Assembly (NCBI GenBank): GCA_023052935.1
Contig: CM041298.1
Span: forward strand, 57,964,217-58,028,216
Reading direction: 5' to 3'
DNA length: 64,000 nt
DNA from: Piezodorus guildinii
Taxonomy: Eukaryota > Arthropoda > Insecta > Hemiptera > Pentatomidae
A program made the position numbers and the translations under genes. The notes below the pieces were generated by a model, which searched no databases, had not been told where the DNA came from, and was given only the letters and a program-made list of their open reading frames with translations. Below, piece by piece: positions 23,931-36,419 of this stretch. The first letter of the stretch is position 1; each line of letters starts with the position of its first letter.

Positions 23931-24400
23931 GAAGAGGAAATCGTCATGACAGTTTGAATCATTGAACAATATAAATAGTTTAAATGTGCTACTAAAGAAA
24001 TACTTTTTCAATAGCATTGCTTCCTGTATCATGAATGCTTGCCTTTAGCCAAGTCCACATAAATCTAAAATTTCCTTCATATAGTGGAATTTTCTCCGTT
24101 TACAATAAATCAATACCTACCTCCATAAGTAGAAGGATTTTCTTCCTCTTTAATAAGTTTATGAAATTTATGTGTGGGTTGTCCTCAATCTTCATGGAGA
24201 GAGTTGATAAGTCTGACAGACCATATCTTGGATGTACTTGACAAGTGTGTAAGATAATGAATTAATTTGTCTGATAATATACAGTAGCTATTAACAGCTT
24301 TAATGGCGACATAAGATAGACATGAGTTCTTTACTAGCAATCTATTTTACTAAATTTTGAGATGTAGTCTTTACAATTTATTAATGAGATATAAAGGCAC
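23931..24400. repeat. Dispersed repeat of about 475 bp, copy 2
   Basis: Collinear with 11676-12150 with many substitutions and small indels. The best conserved block is TTGTCCTCAATCTTCATGGA followed by GAGAGTTGATAAG and then CTTGGATGTACTTGACAAGT. Confidence 0.7.
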
Positions 24401-24439
24401 AAGATGTAGAAAACTCAACCAAAAGTTAATTTTATCCCT

Positions 24440-24605
24440 TTATTAATCCTTCGGAGAGGACGTAAAGTAGTGGTCCTGAGCCTGTATATGTCAGGTACAG
24501 GTTTAAGATCTCTATCATAATTAAAGGGATAGGCAAAATTCAGGACTCCCACTGCACCATCCTCAGATTAGCCAAAGTAACATAAAGTGTCATAAAATGA
24601 TTAAA
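24440..24605 (+). mobile_element. SINE-B, 5'-truncated
   Basis: This is the family body only: TCCTTCGGAGAGGACG, GTGGTCCTGAGCCTG, GATAGGCAAAATTCAGGACT and the terminal CATAAAGTGTCATAAAATG. The tRNA-like head is missing. Confidence 0.65.
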
Positions 24606-25139
24606 CAATGAATTTTCCTTAGAAAAAATAAGGTACATTTTAAATTATAGGAGTTAGTTGGGGGTCACAATCATTGAAAAATAGTAAAGCACATAATAAC
24701 AAGAAAATAAAAATGAGCATTAATATATAAAAAAAAACAAAAAACATTATTATATAAATCCATAATACTTATAACTAAGACAGTTTTGATTGATGTATTA
24801 TTCTTGACCAAAGATCATGCAAGGATTAAACAAAGAATTTTTTTTATGGATTCCTCGAACGATCACATTCTCACCTCAAGAAGGTCTATGGTTGTGTCTT
24901 CAGATGTTCCAGGCTGGAGATATCAGGAAAAAAAACTACCACAGTCAGGGCTGAAAGCTATAAACATAAGTTCAAAACTATTGGTTTTATTCACTGAATT
25001 CCCCCTGTAATGTCTGATAATTGGTATACCATATTTAAGTATATTAATTTTCAGTTGCTTCCACAATTTTAGAAATAACATCCCTCATGAAAGTCTCCAA
25101 TATTGGTTGTAACACTGATTTCATAATATATAGTTCATA

Positions 25140-25390
25140 CAGAGAGCACAGCTAGTCAAGTGGATAGAGCATTAGATTACTATGCTACAGATCCCAGGTT
25201 CAAACCTCAGTTGTGACAGAATAATTATTTATTATGTTATTTCAACGATGGGGTGACCAAGGAGTAGGGAGACCATACAGGGGCACACTCAGCCTATATA
25301 AAGTGGGTACCAATAAAATGGGGGGAAAACCTCGCAGCTTCTAATCATCTTCTTATAAAGGCCATTGTCTTAGAAACGGAATGAATATAT
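25140..25390 (+). mobile_element. SINE-C, tRNA-like head
   Basis: It has an A box (TAGTCAAGTGGATAGAGC) and an almost ideal B box (GGTTCAAACCTC) 40 bases apart. The outer arms pair poorly, so it is a SINE head and not a functional tRNA gene. A body of about 180 bases follows without similarity to SINE-A or SINE-B. Confidence 0.6.
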
Positions 25391-25989
25391 GAACAAAACC
25401 CAAGACTCTCTATGGGTTATTTTTGAAAATCATTTATTGACCACCACCCAAACTATTTAAATCTTCAATTGATTAATATTTAATTGATCATAATCAAGGT
25501 TTCACTCAGTTCATTTGGACTATGTTGTAAAAATTTTGATTAAGGTAATATGGTAGATTAATCTAGAATTGAAAGAGTAATTATTAAGATAATTATTGTA
25601 AGCAATGGGAATAAGGCAGTGGGAATACATTCTTTCAACCTGATCAGTTAGTTATTTGTTAACTGCTATTAAATTATTAATCTATTAAATGGATAATAAA
25701 TTATTTTATTTGAAGGATAAATTATTATAGATTTTTGTTTAATAAGTGCATTCAAATAAACATGAGCAATCACTATTTTATTACAGGTTGTAAATAGACC
25801 AACAGTTTTTGCACTATATTATATAACAAATATTTACCAAAAAACTAATAAATTAAGCAATAAACATTGTTATATAAATGTTCAAGGATTAAAAACATGC
25901 AATGAAAAGATCAAGCTTATCTTTTATGTTCCATTAATCCTCAGAGATTACTTCAAAACATTTCAACTTTATGAGGTAATTTATTTTTA

Positions 25990-25990
<1 letters not shown>

Positions 25991-26020
<30 letters not shown>
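25991..26020. repeat. A30 homopolymer
   Basis: An uninterrupted run of 30 adenines. It may be a retroposon tail, but I cannot identify an element in front of it. Confidence 0.7.
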
Positions 26021-26023
<3 letters not shown>

Positions 26024-26207
26024 GACCTGTGTAAATAATATAAAAAAGTAATCAAATTTTCACAGATAAATCCAAAATAAAAAAGCTTTACACTGAAACA
26101 AGGAAATTAAGCTGTGAGCATAAGAAAGCTGCAAAAGGGTTTTCCGTTGTAATGGTATTATTATAATTAATTAATTTCACTTTACTACTATGTAATTTAA
26201 TTATAAG

Positions 26208-26490
26208 AGGGGATCACCTGTAGCTGGGTGGTTAGTATGTCTAGTAACAGCCTCCTACACCAAAGGTCACGGGTTCAAACCTGCAGGTGGTCCTATGATT
26301 TTTTAATGGGAGTAAAAAATCCTTAGTTATGCCGAGGGAGAGTTAAAAGGTGGTCCCGAGCCTGTGCGATGTCAGGTACTCGTCAAAGATCCCTATCCTA
26401 ATAAAACTTGGATAGGCAAAATTTAGGACTCCCACTGTAGTATCGTCTGATTAGCCTCAGTACCATAAAGTGTAGTTAAATAAAAAATAT
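26208..26490 (+). mobile_element. SINE-B, near full-length
   Basis: Head GGGATCACCTGTAGCTGGGT, B-box-like CGGGTTCAAACC, body GTGCGATGTCAGGTACTCGT and ATCCCTATCCTAATAAAACT, and tail ending TAAAGTGTAGTTAAATAAA. It matches the 15.5 kb copy along its length. Confidence 0.75.
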
Positions 26491-26629
26491 AAGAACATGC
26501 ACATTATTTATTATTTGGTTCTCTGCCTATAATTAATACAGAGATCTGAGTAATACATTTATAGCTCCCCATTTTTCGGAATATTGTTGAGAACACAGCA
26601 TTAATGATTAATTACCATTATTCTCATTA

Positions 26630-27230
26630 AAATATAATAATAATAATAATAGGCTTAACAAACTCAAAGCTCTGGGCCAGTCCTTGCCTACACAGCTCAA
26701 TCCAATGACTACCGACCAAATCCAAATCTCCAAGATCCGACAACCCAATCTTCCCAATGGGGATGGGATGGCCTAGTGGGTTAGCACACGTTGCTCTGAA
26801 AGAATGTTGCCCAGCAACTGGATGACTTAGAATTTAGAAAAGGATAGAAGAAAATAATTAGGAGTTCATAGCATCTCGGTGCCTGGAGGCTTTTAACTCG
26901 GTATGTATCTCCCGCCCTTACTCCCTGGCCCGAAGAATCCTCATATAGCCTTCAAAGGGGAGGTAGGGTTGAGAAAAAAAAAAGAAAAACCAATCTTCCA
27001 ACCTACACCTTGTCCTACACCTTGAATGCTTACCCATCAGTTCAGCACATATTAACTTCTTAGGAAGCCAGTCTTCACTAAGGCAAACAACTTTACACAC
27101 CCATTTGAGCCACCACAATGCTACAACTTCATACTAGAGGAGTTAAAGCTATATAATTCCGTGTTGTGTAGCCTTCTAACTTTTTCTGTAGCCTCATCCT
27201 TCTTTTTACCAAAAAAGTTTTGAAAACCTT
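26630..27230 (-). pseudogene. LINE 3' end split by a SINE
   Basis: On the minus strand the sequence shows pieces of the same C-terminal region as 7040-7460 (KKKDEATEKVRRLHNTELY, then a KWVCKVV-type block) and ends in a CCTATTATTATTATT tail. A SINE at 26755-26989 interrupts it with a 10-base target duplication. Several frame changes are visible. Confidence 0.6.
26755..26989 (+). mobile_element. SINE-E with 10-bp target duplication
   Basis: CCAATCTTCC occurs at 26745-26754 and 26990-26999, bracketing an insert that starts near a tRNA-like A box (GGCCTAGTGGGTTAGCAC) and ends in GGTTGAG plus an A-rich tail. The target is a LINE 3' end, so the SINE is the younger insertion. Confidence 0.75.
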
Positions 27231-27429
27231 GAGGTGTTAAGTATATCATGTATATCCTGATTAAAACGTAATTACATAAATTGTTTTTTAAAAAATTTCA
27301 TTTATAACAATGTATTTTAACAAAAATTAAAAACCACTTTAACTTTAACAGCTCTTGATTAGAAAAAATAATAAATTAAAAAAAAAACCTGTATGTATTT
27401 TTACTTAAGATCTTAAAAACTATTTTTCC

Positions 27430-27860
27430 ACAAGGACTTCCTTAAGAAGCCAGATTACCTCCCATCAGAACAAACTAAGACTCTAAAAGACCCTAGTTCA
27501 TCTTGCCCTGAAATATGGAGCAAAAACTTGATCTGCAGCAGATGAGAATCGACTCCAAAAGATTTATAGTCCTATCCTTTTGGGAGCTGCTTGTTGAAAC
27601 ACATACATAAGGAGCTCACTGAGGGATTTAATAACATGGACATAATGAAGTTTGTAAAGCTCGGGATATTGTAATGTGGCAAGGACGAACAATATAGATT
27701 CCCAAAAAATCCTATGGACTTGAAGATTCAAAATAACATAAACTAGATGGCTGCATGGAATCTCTTCTAGAAACATGAAATTGGATTGCATAAGAACCTA
27801 CTGGTTGAGACTTTTGGAGGAGGTTGAGATTCATCAATGGATTGTTGCATCATCAAAATC
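27430..27860 (+). pseudogene. Decayed LINE C-terminal fragment
   Basis: Scattered frames give LKYGAKTWSAADENRLQKIY, then NNMDIMKFVKLGIL, then IPKKSYGLEDSK and a Trp/Arg-rich end. The order matches the region after the RT domain of insect LINEs (an L.YG.ETW block, a D...F.K...L.W block, then IPKK). It is heavily damaged. Confidence 0.45.
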
Positions 27861-27869
27861 CTTCTTTAG

Positions 27870-29990
27870 CAATAGGAATATAATAGTAAACAATTGATAA
27901 AGAGTCTATTTTATTTTAATGATAGAAAGAGAATGCAAGAAAATGTATTTAAAGAAGTGGCTTCATGTGGGATTCGGTTGAAGGAAGATAAATGTTTTTT
28001 ATAATATGATGAAATTGTTTATAAAAAGTAATATGGTTTTAAAAGAAAGAATGAGGCATAATGAAACTTAATCAATAATTTTTCTTATCCCTTACAACGT
28101 AATCTATTACATACCTGAGGTGGATCCATGATCTGGGTTGCTCAACCGAATAGAAAAAAAGAAAAAAGTTAAATAAAAAAAGAAAAATTTATAAGGTTCT
28201 GCTTCCTTCTTCCTCCCCTAGACATACTCTTTGTCTTAAGGCATTTCTATTTCTCCCAAATCTTCTGCTTAAACCAAGGGAGTGCCCACAACATCTATGC
28301 CCCTTACTCAGGAAATACATTTTCAACTGTTTCTATGTACAGTTACTGTTAAGGTTTTGATTTTTAATTAAATTAAAACCTTTGGGATGTTGAGCAGTCA
28401 TTTATCAAATATCATCTTGCATAAGAAAAATATAATAATAAAACTTTTTAATAAAAATCTAATCAATTTGGGAAATGAATTTGATATTAATTTTAATATC
28501 AACCCAATTAATTTGAAATGGGTATATAAGTAAATTAATTTTAATTTTAAATGCTAACCCTTTTAAGTTATAAACAAAGAATAAATATAATATTGTTTTA
28601 ATATCAACTCTTTTAATTTAGAAAGTTTTGATTCAGATATAATTTAAAAAGAAAATGTTAATGAAATTAGAGGAAGATAAACATTATAGTGTACCTAAGT
28701 CCTCCATTAATAAATTCCTGTATTTTCTTAGAAGCATTTCAAGACAAGGGAATCTTGCAGAAAGAGAGAGAGCAATACACTTTATTCACAAAGAGATGCT
28801 GATCAACATAATTATTGAAACTTTACTTTAAGTGTGCATTTGTTTGAGTCAGCAGATGTTGGAAAAGAAGAATAAAGAAGTACCTTAAAGTCTAGAGATA
28901 ACAAGAATTAGTTCAGGAAATTTTTTCATAAAATTGTTTTAATGTTAAATTTAATGTTAAATTGTTTTAAAATTGTTTAAATCAAACATCTTTTTAATGG
29001 TCATAATGCTTTTCATCTTTTTAATGCACAATCGAGAATCAATTAAATGCTTAAATCAAACATTAAAAATTTTAACAGTGAGATTATTTATTTAAAAAAA
29101 TCACTGAAAACATCATTTGAAAATGAAAATGCTATTCCACCTGCCTGATTTATGTCTCCTCCTAATGGGCAAACAAGAGGTAAAAATAACATAGAATTGC
29201 AATAATATTATACAAATTATGTTATCAATAACCAATCTTGGTGATTCAAGTTGAACAAGAACCTTAATTGTTATTATTAGTAACAACACCTTTTGTAATA
29301 CTGTACATTACATTTACAATAATTCCTTCCATGCAATGAATTCCATTTATTAAATTAAACAACTATGATACTTTCAGAAAGCTTACCTGAAATACTATTT
29401 GTGTTCTCTATTATCACTACAATATTGCCATTTAGCATTTTATAACTGGATATTCTATATTAATTTGTATCATTTTACATTAAAACATTCGGAGCAAATA
29501 TTACTACACCTTTGTTGTAAACATACCATATTAATACCAGAGCTCTAAATAAATAATTTAAAAATAAAATGAAATTCAGTTATTAGTTTATTAATTTTAG
29601 TTTACAAACATCAATTAAAAAGGAGCAAATTTATAAATGAAGACCAATGAAAAGATTTTATGTGTAAAAGAGACGAAAAACAAACTGTTATTTCTGTGTA
29701 CTTTTACAGAAATCAAATTTTGAAATTCTTTAATTAAAGCAAAGTTTCATATCATTTGATTTACAATGCACTATATTAAAAATGATTAGAAGGAAAAAAA
29801 TTACTGCATCTCATACTAGGACCGAAACATGCAATATAAACAGTTTTTACAATTTGTTTTGCGACTATTTTTATTTAAAATTTAGTATATTGGTGTTAAT
29901 GCAATTTATAAATTATTTAATATAAATATTTATCTTTTATTTTGTATATTTCTGCAATTAGTTTTTACTTATTATACAATTTATTTGACT
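27870..29990. other. No gene recognised
   Basis: Very AT-rich sequence upstream of presenilin. I see neither repeats shared with the rest of the window nor reading frames with recognisable domains. Confidence 0.45.
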
Positions 29991-30075
29991 AATTGTAGGC
30001 TTGGGCAACACTGTTATTGGTTGAGGTTATAGCTGTTGCACAGGTAGTTTTGTATCGACCGTTTCTTTTGTTTAC

Positions 30076-30090
30076 ATGAATGTCTCATAG
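30076..30090 (+). promoter_or_regulatory. Minimal upstream ORF overlapping the presenilin start
   Basis: ATGAATGTCTCATAG encodes four codons and a stop in another frame and straddles the main ATG at 30080. A scanning ribosome that used it would terminate inside the presenilin coding region, so it could lower translation. Whether it lies in the transcript is an inference. Confidence 0.45.
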
Positions 30091-31456
30091 TGATTCAGAT
30101 TCAGCCAACGAAGGTACCTGTTTGATGGATACTCTAGTCAATGAAGCGAGTTATTCAAGAAGAACTGATTATACTGGAAATGCTCAGGAACAGAGGGATA
30201 AACGCAGGTCGGATAGACCTGGAGAAGACGGAGATGCTTCAAGAAATAGAAGAAGAGAACCAAACCCACGTAATCAGGAACCAGATGAAGAAGAAGAGCT
30301 GAAGTATGGTGCTGCTCATGTCATTAAATTGTTTGTTCCAGTTTCATTATGTTTATTGGTTGTAGTTTCTACCATGAACACAGTTGAATTTTACAAAAAG
30401 AAAGACCTTTATTTAGTATACACGCCTTTTCATGAAAATTCACAAATTACATACGTTAAGATATGGAATGCCCTTGCAAATGCAGCTATTTTGATGGGAG
30501 TAATAGTTCTTATGACTGTAATTCTTATTCTCTTGTATAAGTATAGGTTTTACAAAACGATTCATGGATGGCTCATCCTGTCCTCTTTGATTCTTTTGTC
30601 AATATTCTCATATATTTACCTCCTTGAAGTGTTAAGAGCTTATAATATTCCATTTGATTATATAACATTGGGAATAGTGATGTGGAATTTTGGAACGATG
30701 GGTTTGATTGTAATCCACTGGAAAGGTCCCCTACATTTACAACAAGCATATTTAATTTTTATTGCTGCCCTAATGGCTTTGATATTCATCAAATATCTTC
30801 CTGAATGGACTACATGGGTCGTATTAGGTGTTATCTCAATTTGGGACACATTCGCAGTACTTACTCCTAAAGGTCCATTGAGAATTCTAGTTGAGACGGC
30901 ACAAGAAAGAAATGAACAAATTTTTCCGGCTTTAATTTATTCCTCTACAGTAATATACAGTCTCATGGCTACTCCGACTGCTGGTGAAGAAGAGAGGGAA
31001 GATAATCAAGGTACAGTTGAACCAGCTTCACCAGGTACTCAAGCTGGCTTTACATCAGAATGGTCTGAAGGAATTGATTCCAGAGTGGAATCTCGCCGAA
31101 GGATGATACAAGCACATCCTCAGAATAGATCCGCACCTTCTGTTAGCACTGAGCCAACTCATGTTCGAATTGAAGATGATGAAGAAAGAGGAGTAAAACT
31201 TGGTCTTGGAGATTTTATATTTTATAGCGTACTTGTAGGTAAGGCATCATCTTATGGTGATTGGAATACTACTATAGCATGCTTTGTGGCCATACTTATT
31301 GGTCTTTCTTTGACATTGCTCTTGTTGGCCATATTCAAGAAAGCATTACCAGCTCTCCCTATATCTATTACATTTGGATTGATATTTTATTTTTGTACAC
31401 GGGAAATAGTGCAACCATTTTCTGATATGTTAAACACTTCTCAAGTGTTCATTTAA
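30080..31456 (+). CDS. Psn: Presenilin, catalytic subunit of gamma-secretase (single exon)
   Basis: Presenilin is the aspartyl protease of the gamma-secretase complex, cutting Notch and other type I proteins within the membrane. The 458-residue length is close to vertebrate PS1 (467). A polar N-terminus (1-73) leads to [18 protein letters not shown] and several membrane segments. The first catalytic Asp is D256 in SIWD (TM6), followed by [17 protein letters not shown] and FPALIYSST, where endoproteolysis normally occurs. A polar loop (about 300-368) precedes GVKLGLGD with the second Asp D378, and PAL is at 424-426 in [10 protein letters not shown]6 has WD, not the YD of vertebrates; I recall WD in fly presenilin too. 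The end is QVFI instead of the usual QFYI. There are no introns, which suggests a retrocopy, though the frame is intact. I chose the ATG at 30080; no upstream in-frame alternative is evident. AATAAA lies near 31648. Confidence 0.95.
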   Translation: MSHSDSDSANEGTCLMDTLVNEASYSRRTDYTGNAQEQRDKRRSDRPGEDGDASRNRRREPNPRNQEPDEEEELKYGAAHVIKLFVPVSLCLLVVVSTMNTVEFYKKKDLYLVYTPFHENSQITYVKIWNALANAAILMGVIVLMTVILILLYKYRFYKTIHGWLILSSLILLSIFSYIYLLEVLRAYNIPFDYITLGIVMWNFGTMGLIVIHWKGPLHLQQAYLIFIAALMALIFIKYLPEWTTWVVLGVISIWDTFAVLTPKGPLRILVETAQERNEQIFPALIYSSTVIYSLMATPTAGEEEREDNQGTVEPASPGTQAGFTSEWSEGIDSRVESRRRMIQAHPQNRSAPSVSTEPTHVRIEDDEERGVKLGLGDFIFYSVLVGKASSYGDWNTTIACFVAILIGLSLTLLLLAIFKKALPALPISITFGLIFYFCTREIVQPFSDMLNTSQVFI

Positions 31457-31646
31457 TATCTTCTGAATCCCCCCTCCCCTCACTAAAGAGACTAATAACA
31501 TAATAAGTCTTTCATGTTACATTCTATACTAGTTTTAAGACGGTATTTATTAATTAATTTTACTCTTTACCAAAGTAATAAGAAATTAAATGAACTTTTT
31601 TAAGACAAAATTATTTTTTGTATTTTTATTTTATAATAATGTAATC

Positions 31647-31735
31647 TAATAAACTGTAATGAAGGAAGCATATTCTATTTAGACTTCTAACTTTGTCATT
31701 TGTGTTAACCTTTATTTGAGTTAATATATACAATA
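31647..31735 (+). terminator. Candidate polyadenylation signals of presenilin
   Basis: CTAATAAACTG near 31648 and ACAATAAAAAG near 31729 contain AATAAA hexamers 190-270 bases after the stop. Another AATAAA with an A-run lies near 32355. Which is used cannot be told from sequence. Confidence 0.45.
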
Positions 31736-31739
31736 AAAA

Positions 31740-32770
31740 GTTTTATTCTGAAGTTATGCTATAAAAGCAAAAGTTTTCTACACAACTTCGGACTAGCTAC
31801 CTTGTTGAATTTATCATCTTAAATATTACTGTTATGTTTAGATTAGAATCAAAGAATTCATTGGTTGTTACTTATTTGATAAACGACAAATTATTGTTAG
31901 GCACGTGCACAAGAAATTATTTGCCTATATTTGTTCTCTAAGCCTGGCCAATATCAAGGCTTTTCCTGTTGCATGACACAAACATGCAGATTATTGTCAC
32001 ACAATATTTGACTCAGTTCCATGAAATGAGGGTGTAAATAAATGATAAATTAATGCTAAGCAAATTTAAAAAGTATAGGTCCTTCCATTTATATAGATTG
32101 TATTTTTATAGCAGGTTCAGTCAGACAAGATCATTCTGGAGTAAATACTGATTCTCAAAATGGAAGTGTTTCTCTCCGTGACAATTGTTAATGAAAAGTA
32201 TTTTAATATTTTATTTATGTATGAGAGTATTCAAATTAGTAGATGTTGATATCATACCTTTAATGTTAAAAAATGTGAGAGCAGTACTTTTTATCTATAG
32301 TTTTATACCCATTTTAAACCCTTATTTTCTTGGTTGAAATGACTTAAACAGTAAATAAAAAAAAATTGTTCTTAGATTCAAGAGAATAAAAGGTATCTTT
32401 AAAATAAATGGAATTTTATGTTTTAAAACATTTGAATTGGCCTAAACAGTTGGATATTTATTATACACAATATACATAGCTGTTATTGATGTTTAATTTT
32501 CACTTAAGCCACTCTCAGCAGTTAAGTTCCTTATAATTAGTATCATAAAAACATACCATCAGAAATAAAGACACATTGAGCTAAGTTGGTAGAATTAGTT
32601 AAAAAGCTGTTAAGACAGTGTTATATTCAGTGTAACATTCTTCCAAAATGATTTCCCTGTAACAGGTAATCTCATTATTTATGTAAAAAGGTTGAAATGT
32701 ACATAAAATGTTTAAGATCATGGATTATTTATGGGCTTGTCCTGCTCAACAGGATTATGTAGTAGTAAAT
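31740..32770. other. Presenilin 3' flank, no gene recognised
   Basis: AT-rich sequence. GTAAATAAAA followed by an A-run at about 32351-32365 could be an old retroposed poly(A) end, but no matching target duplication is seen. Confidence 0.35.
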
Positions 32771-32884
32771 ATAACAATTCTAGGCTTCGATGCCGAAAGA
32801 ATCAAATAAATTTGGATTAATGACAAATTATTGGAATATTTTTGCCCTTCCTGTAATAATTGCAGGAACAGATTTTCCTCAATT

Positions 32885-33267
32885 GAGACGTTGATTTCCA
32901 AAAGGTACTAAAGGACATTTTTTACGAAATTGATATTTTTACATATTTATATTCTCCTCATTTAGTTTTATCTAAATCTTAAATTTGATTGTATTTAATG
33001 AACACTCATGTCCTTTAATAACGTGATTAAGAAATGCTATTGATTTCTTAAGATACTTATTACACATTTAGTTTCATTCCAAATCATAACAGAACATTTC
33101 ATTTCATAACTTTAATATGGTTTTATTAATATAGTAAAGAAATAATTCTAGATTTTAATGCGAAAAGAATCAAATTAGCTGGTTTAATAATATAGTAATG
33201 AGAGATTTTCGCGCTTCCTGTAAAATTCCCCAGAATGGATATAGTACCTTTTGGAAATCAACGTCTC
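32885..33267. mobile_element. TIR element (MITE) flanked by AATT, copy 1
   Basis: The ends GAGACGTTGATTTCCAAAAG and, reverse-complemented at the right, the same sequence form TIRs of about 27 bases. AATT flanks both ends (32881-32884, 33268-33271). A second copy at 49480-49856 has the same size and the same AATT flanks. No coding sequence is present. A truncated direct-repeat copy of its right part lies just to the left (32775-32880). Confidence 0.7.
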
Positions 33268-33279
33268 AATTGAGCTCCA

Positions 33280-35530
33280 TTTTATGATAATAAAAAAAAT
33301 TCTGAATATTTTAGAAATTCCTTTAAAAAAAATCAAGTTTGAAGCATTGATACATTTACACGCACCTCTCTCTATTTTTATCTCAAGAGATTTTTATCCA
33401 CCTATAATTTGTTTTAAATTTCATTATAATATCAAGAAGTCTGTAGCAATCTAAAGATGGTGCTCTCTTCGGTTTTATTAAAATAAACAACTCAAGCAGT
33501 CTTTATGTCATAAGTAATGGTTTTGCCATAAGGGTGGAACCCTTATGAATCAGGTTTTCCTATCACAAAAAGTTAAGCATGTAATTTCATTTAACAAGTA
33601 TTTCCCAAATGAAATATTTAAATAAGTCATATAAGGTAATGTATGACAAATAAGTATAAAATGTGATACAAATTTTTTTAGAATAAATAATTCAGTCCCA
33701 CCTGCTCATTATGATATCAAGAAATATCTATATCAATTTGCCATTAGGAAATCGTATAAACTTATGAGTTTTATGGACTGGAAATTTTTTTATTTACTAA
33801 AGTTATTAGATAAAAAAAATTAGAATGGAAATTAATTACTGGGGGAGAGTAAAGTTAATAAACAATTTACATTAATTATATACATATATTTAAACACATA
33901 TTCTTATAAAAGATGGTTCAAGGATTGACAAAAGTAAATGATTTTGATCATATAATGTAAATTAAAAAATATACAACCAAACAATAAAATATTTTACTAC
34001 TAACTAGAAATCAAATAAAAGAGATATTTTTTTTCTGTACATTATTTAACAGTTAACAAAGGATTAAAAAAAAAAGCTTTTAACAACTCAATTGATAAAT
34101 AAATAATTTTACAGCAGGCTCTCTGATCCATTATTTTCTTGTTCTGAGTTGGCAGATTTGATAAGTGAAAAATAAAATATGACAGCTTTGCACTTAATTT
34201 ACTGCAAATATTCACTTTTATTTTTTAAGAATTTTGCCATACTTTTAATGCATTTTTATCACTATAGCCAATAATTTGACTTAACAACCGTTAATATTAG
34301 ATACCCATCCATTAATATAAGTACTAATCCGAGACAAGATTTAATTTTTTTTTTTAATAATGATTTAAATATAATATACCTGCCTATCAGTGAGAGCATA
34401 CTGTAACTAATAACAAAATAGGTTTTACTTCAGATAGAATTTTTATGTTGGCCATTGTTTATGCAAATAGTATCTAGCAAACATCTAAAAGTTCCCCCTC
34501 CCCACAATGATATAAAGAATTGAAATGACTGAAACCATAAGTATGTTTAAATGTATTTCAATTTTTGTTTGTAGTTCTTTAGAAAGGTGTGTCAGAAACA
34601 AAATCTTACACTATGAAAAATTGAGATTAGTTTCAAAATTTACAAATTAATAATAATTTAAACATTTCATACATAAATAACATCTATACAGAACCTTAAA
34701 GGATCAAATGACCATCATAGTTAAAAACAAGGATCTGTTAATATCTACATGATAAATATAAATATTTATTATAATATAATATACAAAATAAAAACTATTT
34801 AAGATTATCCAAAACAAATGGCGTGTTTTTTTATTTTAAATAATGTAAAATGATTAACACAAATATTTACACAACAACAAGGAAAGCAGATCGCTTTTGT
34901 CAATCATACTATCCTGAAGAATTACAGTCTGTATACGCATGTATCAAAATATACTTATAAATTTAAATCATACCTTTAAAAAATACAAAATAAATAAAAA
35001 ATAAGGTATCACTTAAAATAATAATAAAAGAAAAGAAAATGGGAATGAACATTTATCTAATATATGATAAATTTATTTTACATTGATCATAGTACAATAG
35101 TCCACAAATTAAAGTATTCACATATGTATGACTTTTCCGACTAAATGTATTTCTTTCTTTTTTTTTTTTTTTATTTATTCAGAGGAGAGGGCAGTGGTTA
35201 ATGACATCTGATGATAACTGCCAATCTGCACTCGCATTCTGGTGTCTATTTGTGCACAGCCTTATAATGTAAATGCCCGAAACACTGACATACATCATCA
35301 TCTAATAAATAAAATAAAAATAAGCTAACAATAAAAACAGATAAAATCAGCTCAGAATATTAAGTAATATAATAGATATTAGTAATATAATAGAAATAGT
35401 AGCCACAAGAAAATTTCCATTAAGAGGATTCCCTGTTGGTCAGAAGCGTGTCAATTTAAAAAAAAAAAAATTATGATAAATTAACAAGAGATAAATGAAG
35501 AATTCAGTGTAAAATGGGCATGGCAAATTA
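33280..35530. other. No gene recognised
   Basis: Very AT-rich, with several A/T runs. No protein, RNA gene or repeat shared with the rest of the window is evident. Confidence 0.45.
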
Positions 35531-35537
35531 TAAAAAA

Positions 35538-36416
35538 TCTGGTGCGCGCAACACACGACTTTTTTCACTTACCTTCGTTACTGATATCAATTTGAGAATT
35601 ATAAAACAAATTTAGAATCGGAAATAAATTATCAAAGAATTATTAACATGGGATTTTAAAAGAATCATGTGTTTCATTAAATAACCTATAATATTATTAT
35701 CTAGGACAATCAGTTTGTTTTATGGGCTTTTCATTACTCTCCGTTAAATTTTACAATAGTATGTATACGATAATATTTTTTGAAATATCACCATTTAAGC
35801 CTTGTCAGACTATTTCTATCAGAATGAACCGACTGAAGCATCCGGCAATGACAGCGCCATCCAGTGGCCAAGCGATGAAACAATTGCATTAAAAAAATTT
35901 AATTGGTTTCCTCCTTTATATGGATATCGAATTTGTTCAATTTATATATTTACCTGTTTTTTATCAATGGTAATAAGATGATATGGTTCTTTTTATAGAA
36001 TATACAAAATTAAAGGTACTTAAGAGGAAGAAAATTTAAAATATATGCATTTAAGACCCATCAGACCATTTCAATCAGAATGAAACCTACATTATATTAA
36101 AGCCAATTAAATTTTACATCGATATAGGGATATTAATCAAAATCGTTAGAACCGTTTTTGAGAAAATAGTAAAAAGGTGCTAAATGCATGGGATAAAGTC
36201 TCGGGCTTATAGTAGTCTTAAATATGAAAGTTCAGTTTCAAACGACTTACAGTTTTTGCGCTTGACTTACCACACACAGACCTTTTTGTGGGACTTGATT
36301 ATTTGGGCTCAGTGGACCCTAAAACGTATATTTCCGTTGAAAACTGGAATTTGAAAATTTTCACGATTGCAATACTTTCCCTTACTATATATTTTATATA
36401 TAGGTAAGTGAATGTA
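35538..36416 (+). mobile_element. Family H repeat, near full-length
   Basis: It starts TCTGGTGCGCGCAACACACG after an A-run and ends with the TATATA palindrome and GTAAGTGAATGTA before another A-run. An internal segment (GCATCCGGCAATGACAGCGC) is shared with copy 1 near 1540. It has no GT core. Confidence 0.75.
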
Positions 36417-36419
36417 AAA

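Noticed and set aside
25140..25215. Functional tRNA gene with good A and B boxes
   Set aside because: The acceptor stem pairs poorly and no terminator T-run follows; a SINE head fits better.
30658..30849. Minus-strand open frame inside presenilin
   Set aside because: Antisense shadow of the presenilin coding region.
30830..30850. WD instead of YD at the first catalytic aspartate of presenilin as an inactivating change
   Set aside because: The aspartate itself is kept and, as far as I recall, fly presenilin also has WD at this site, so this looks normal for insects.
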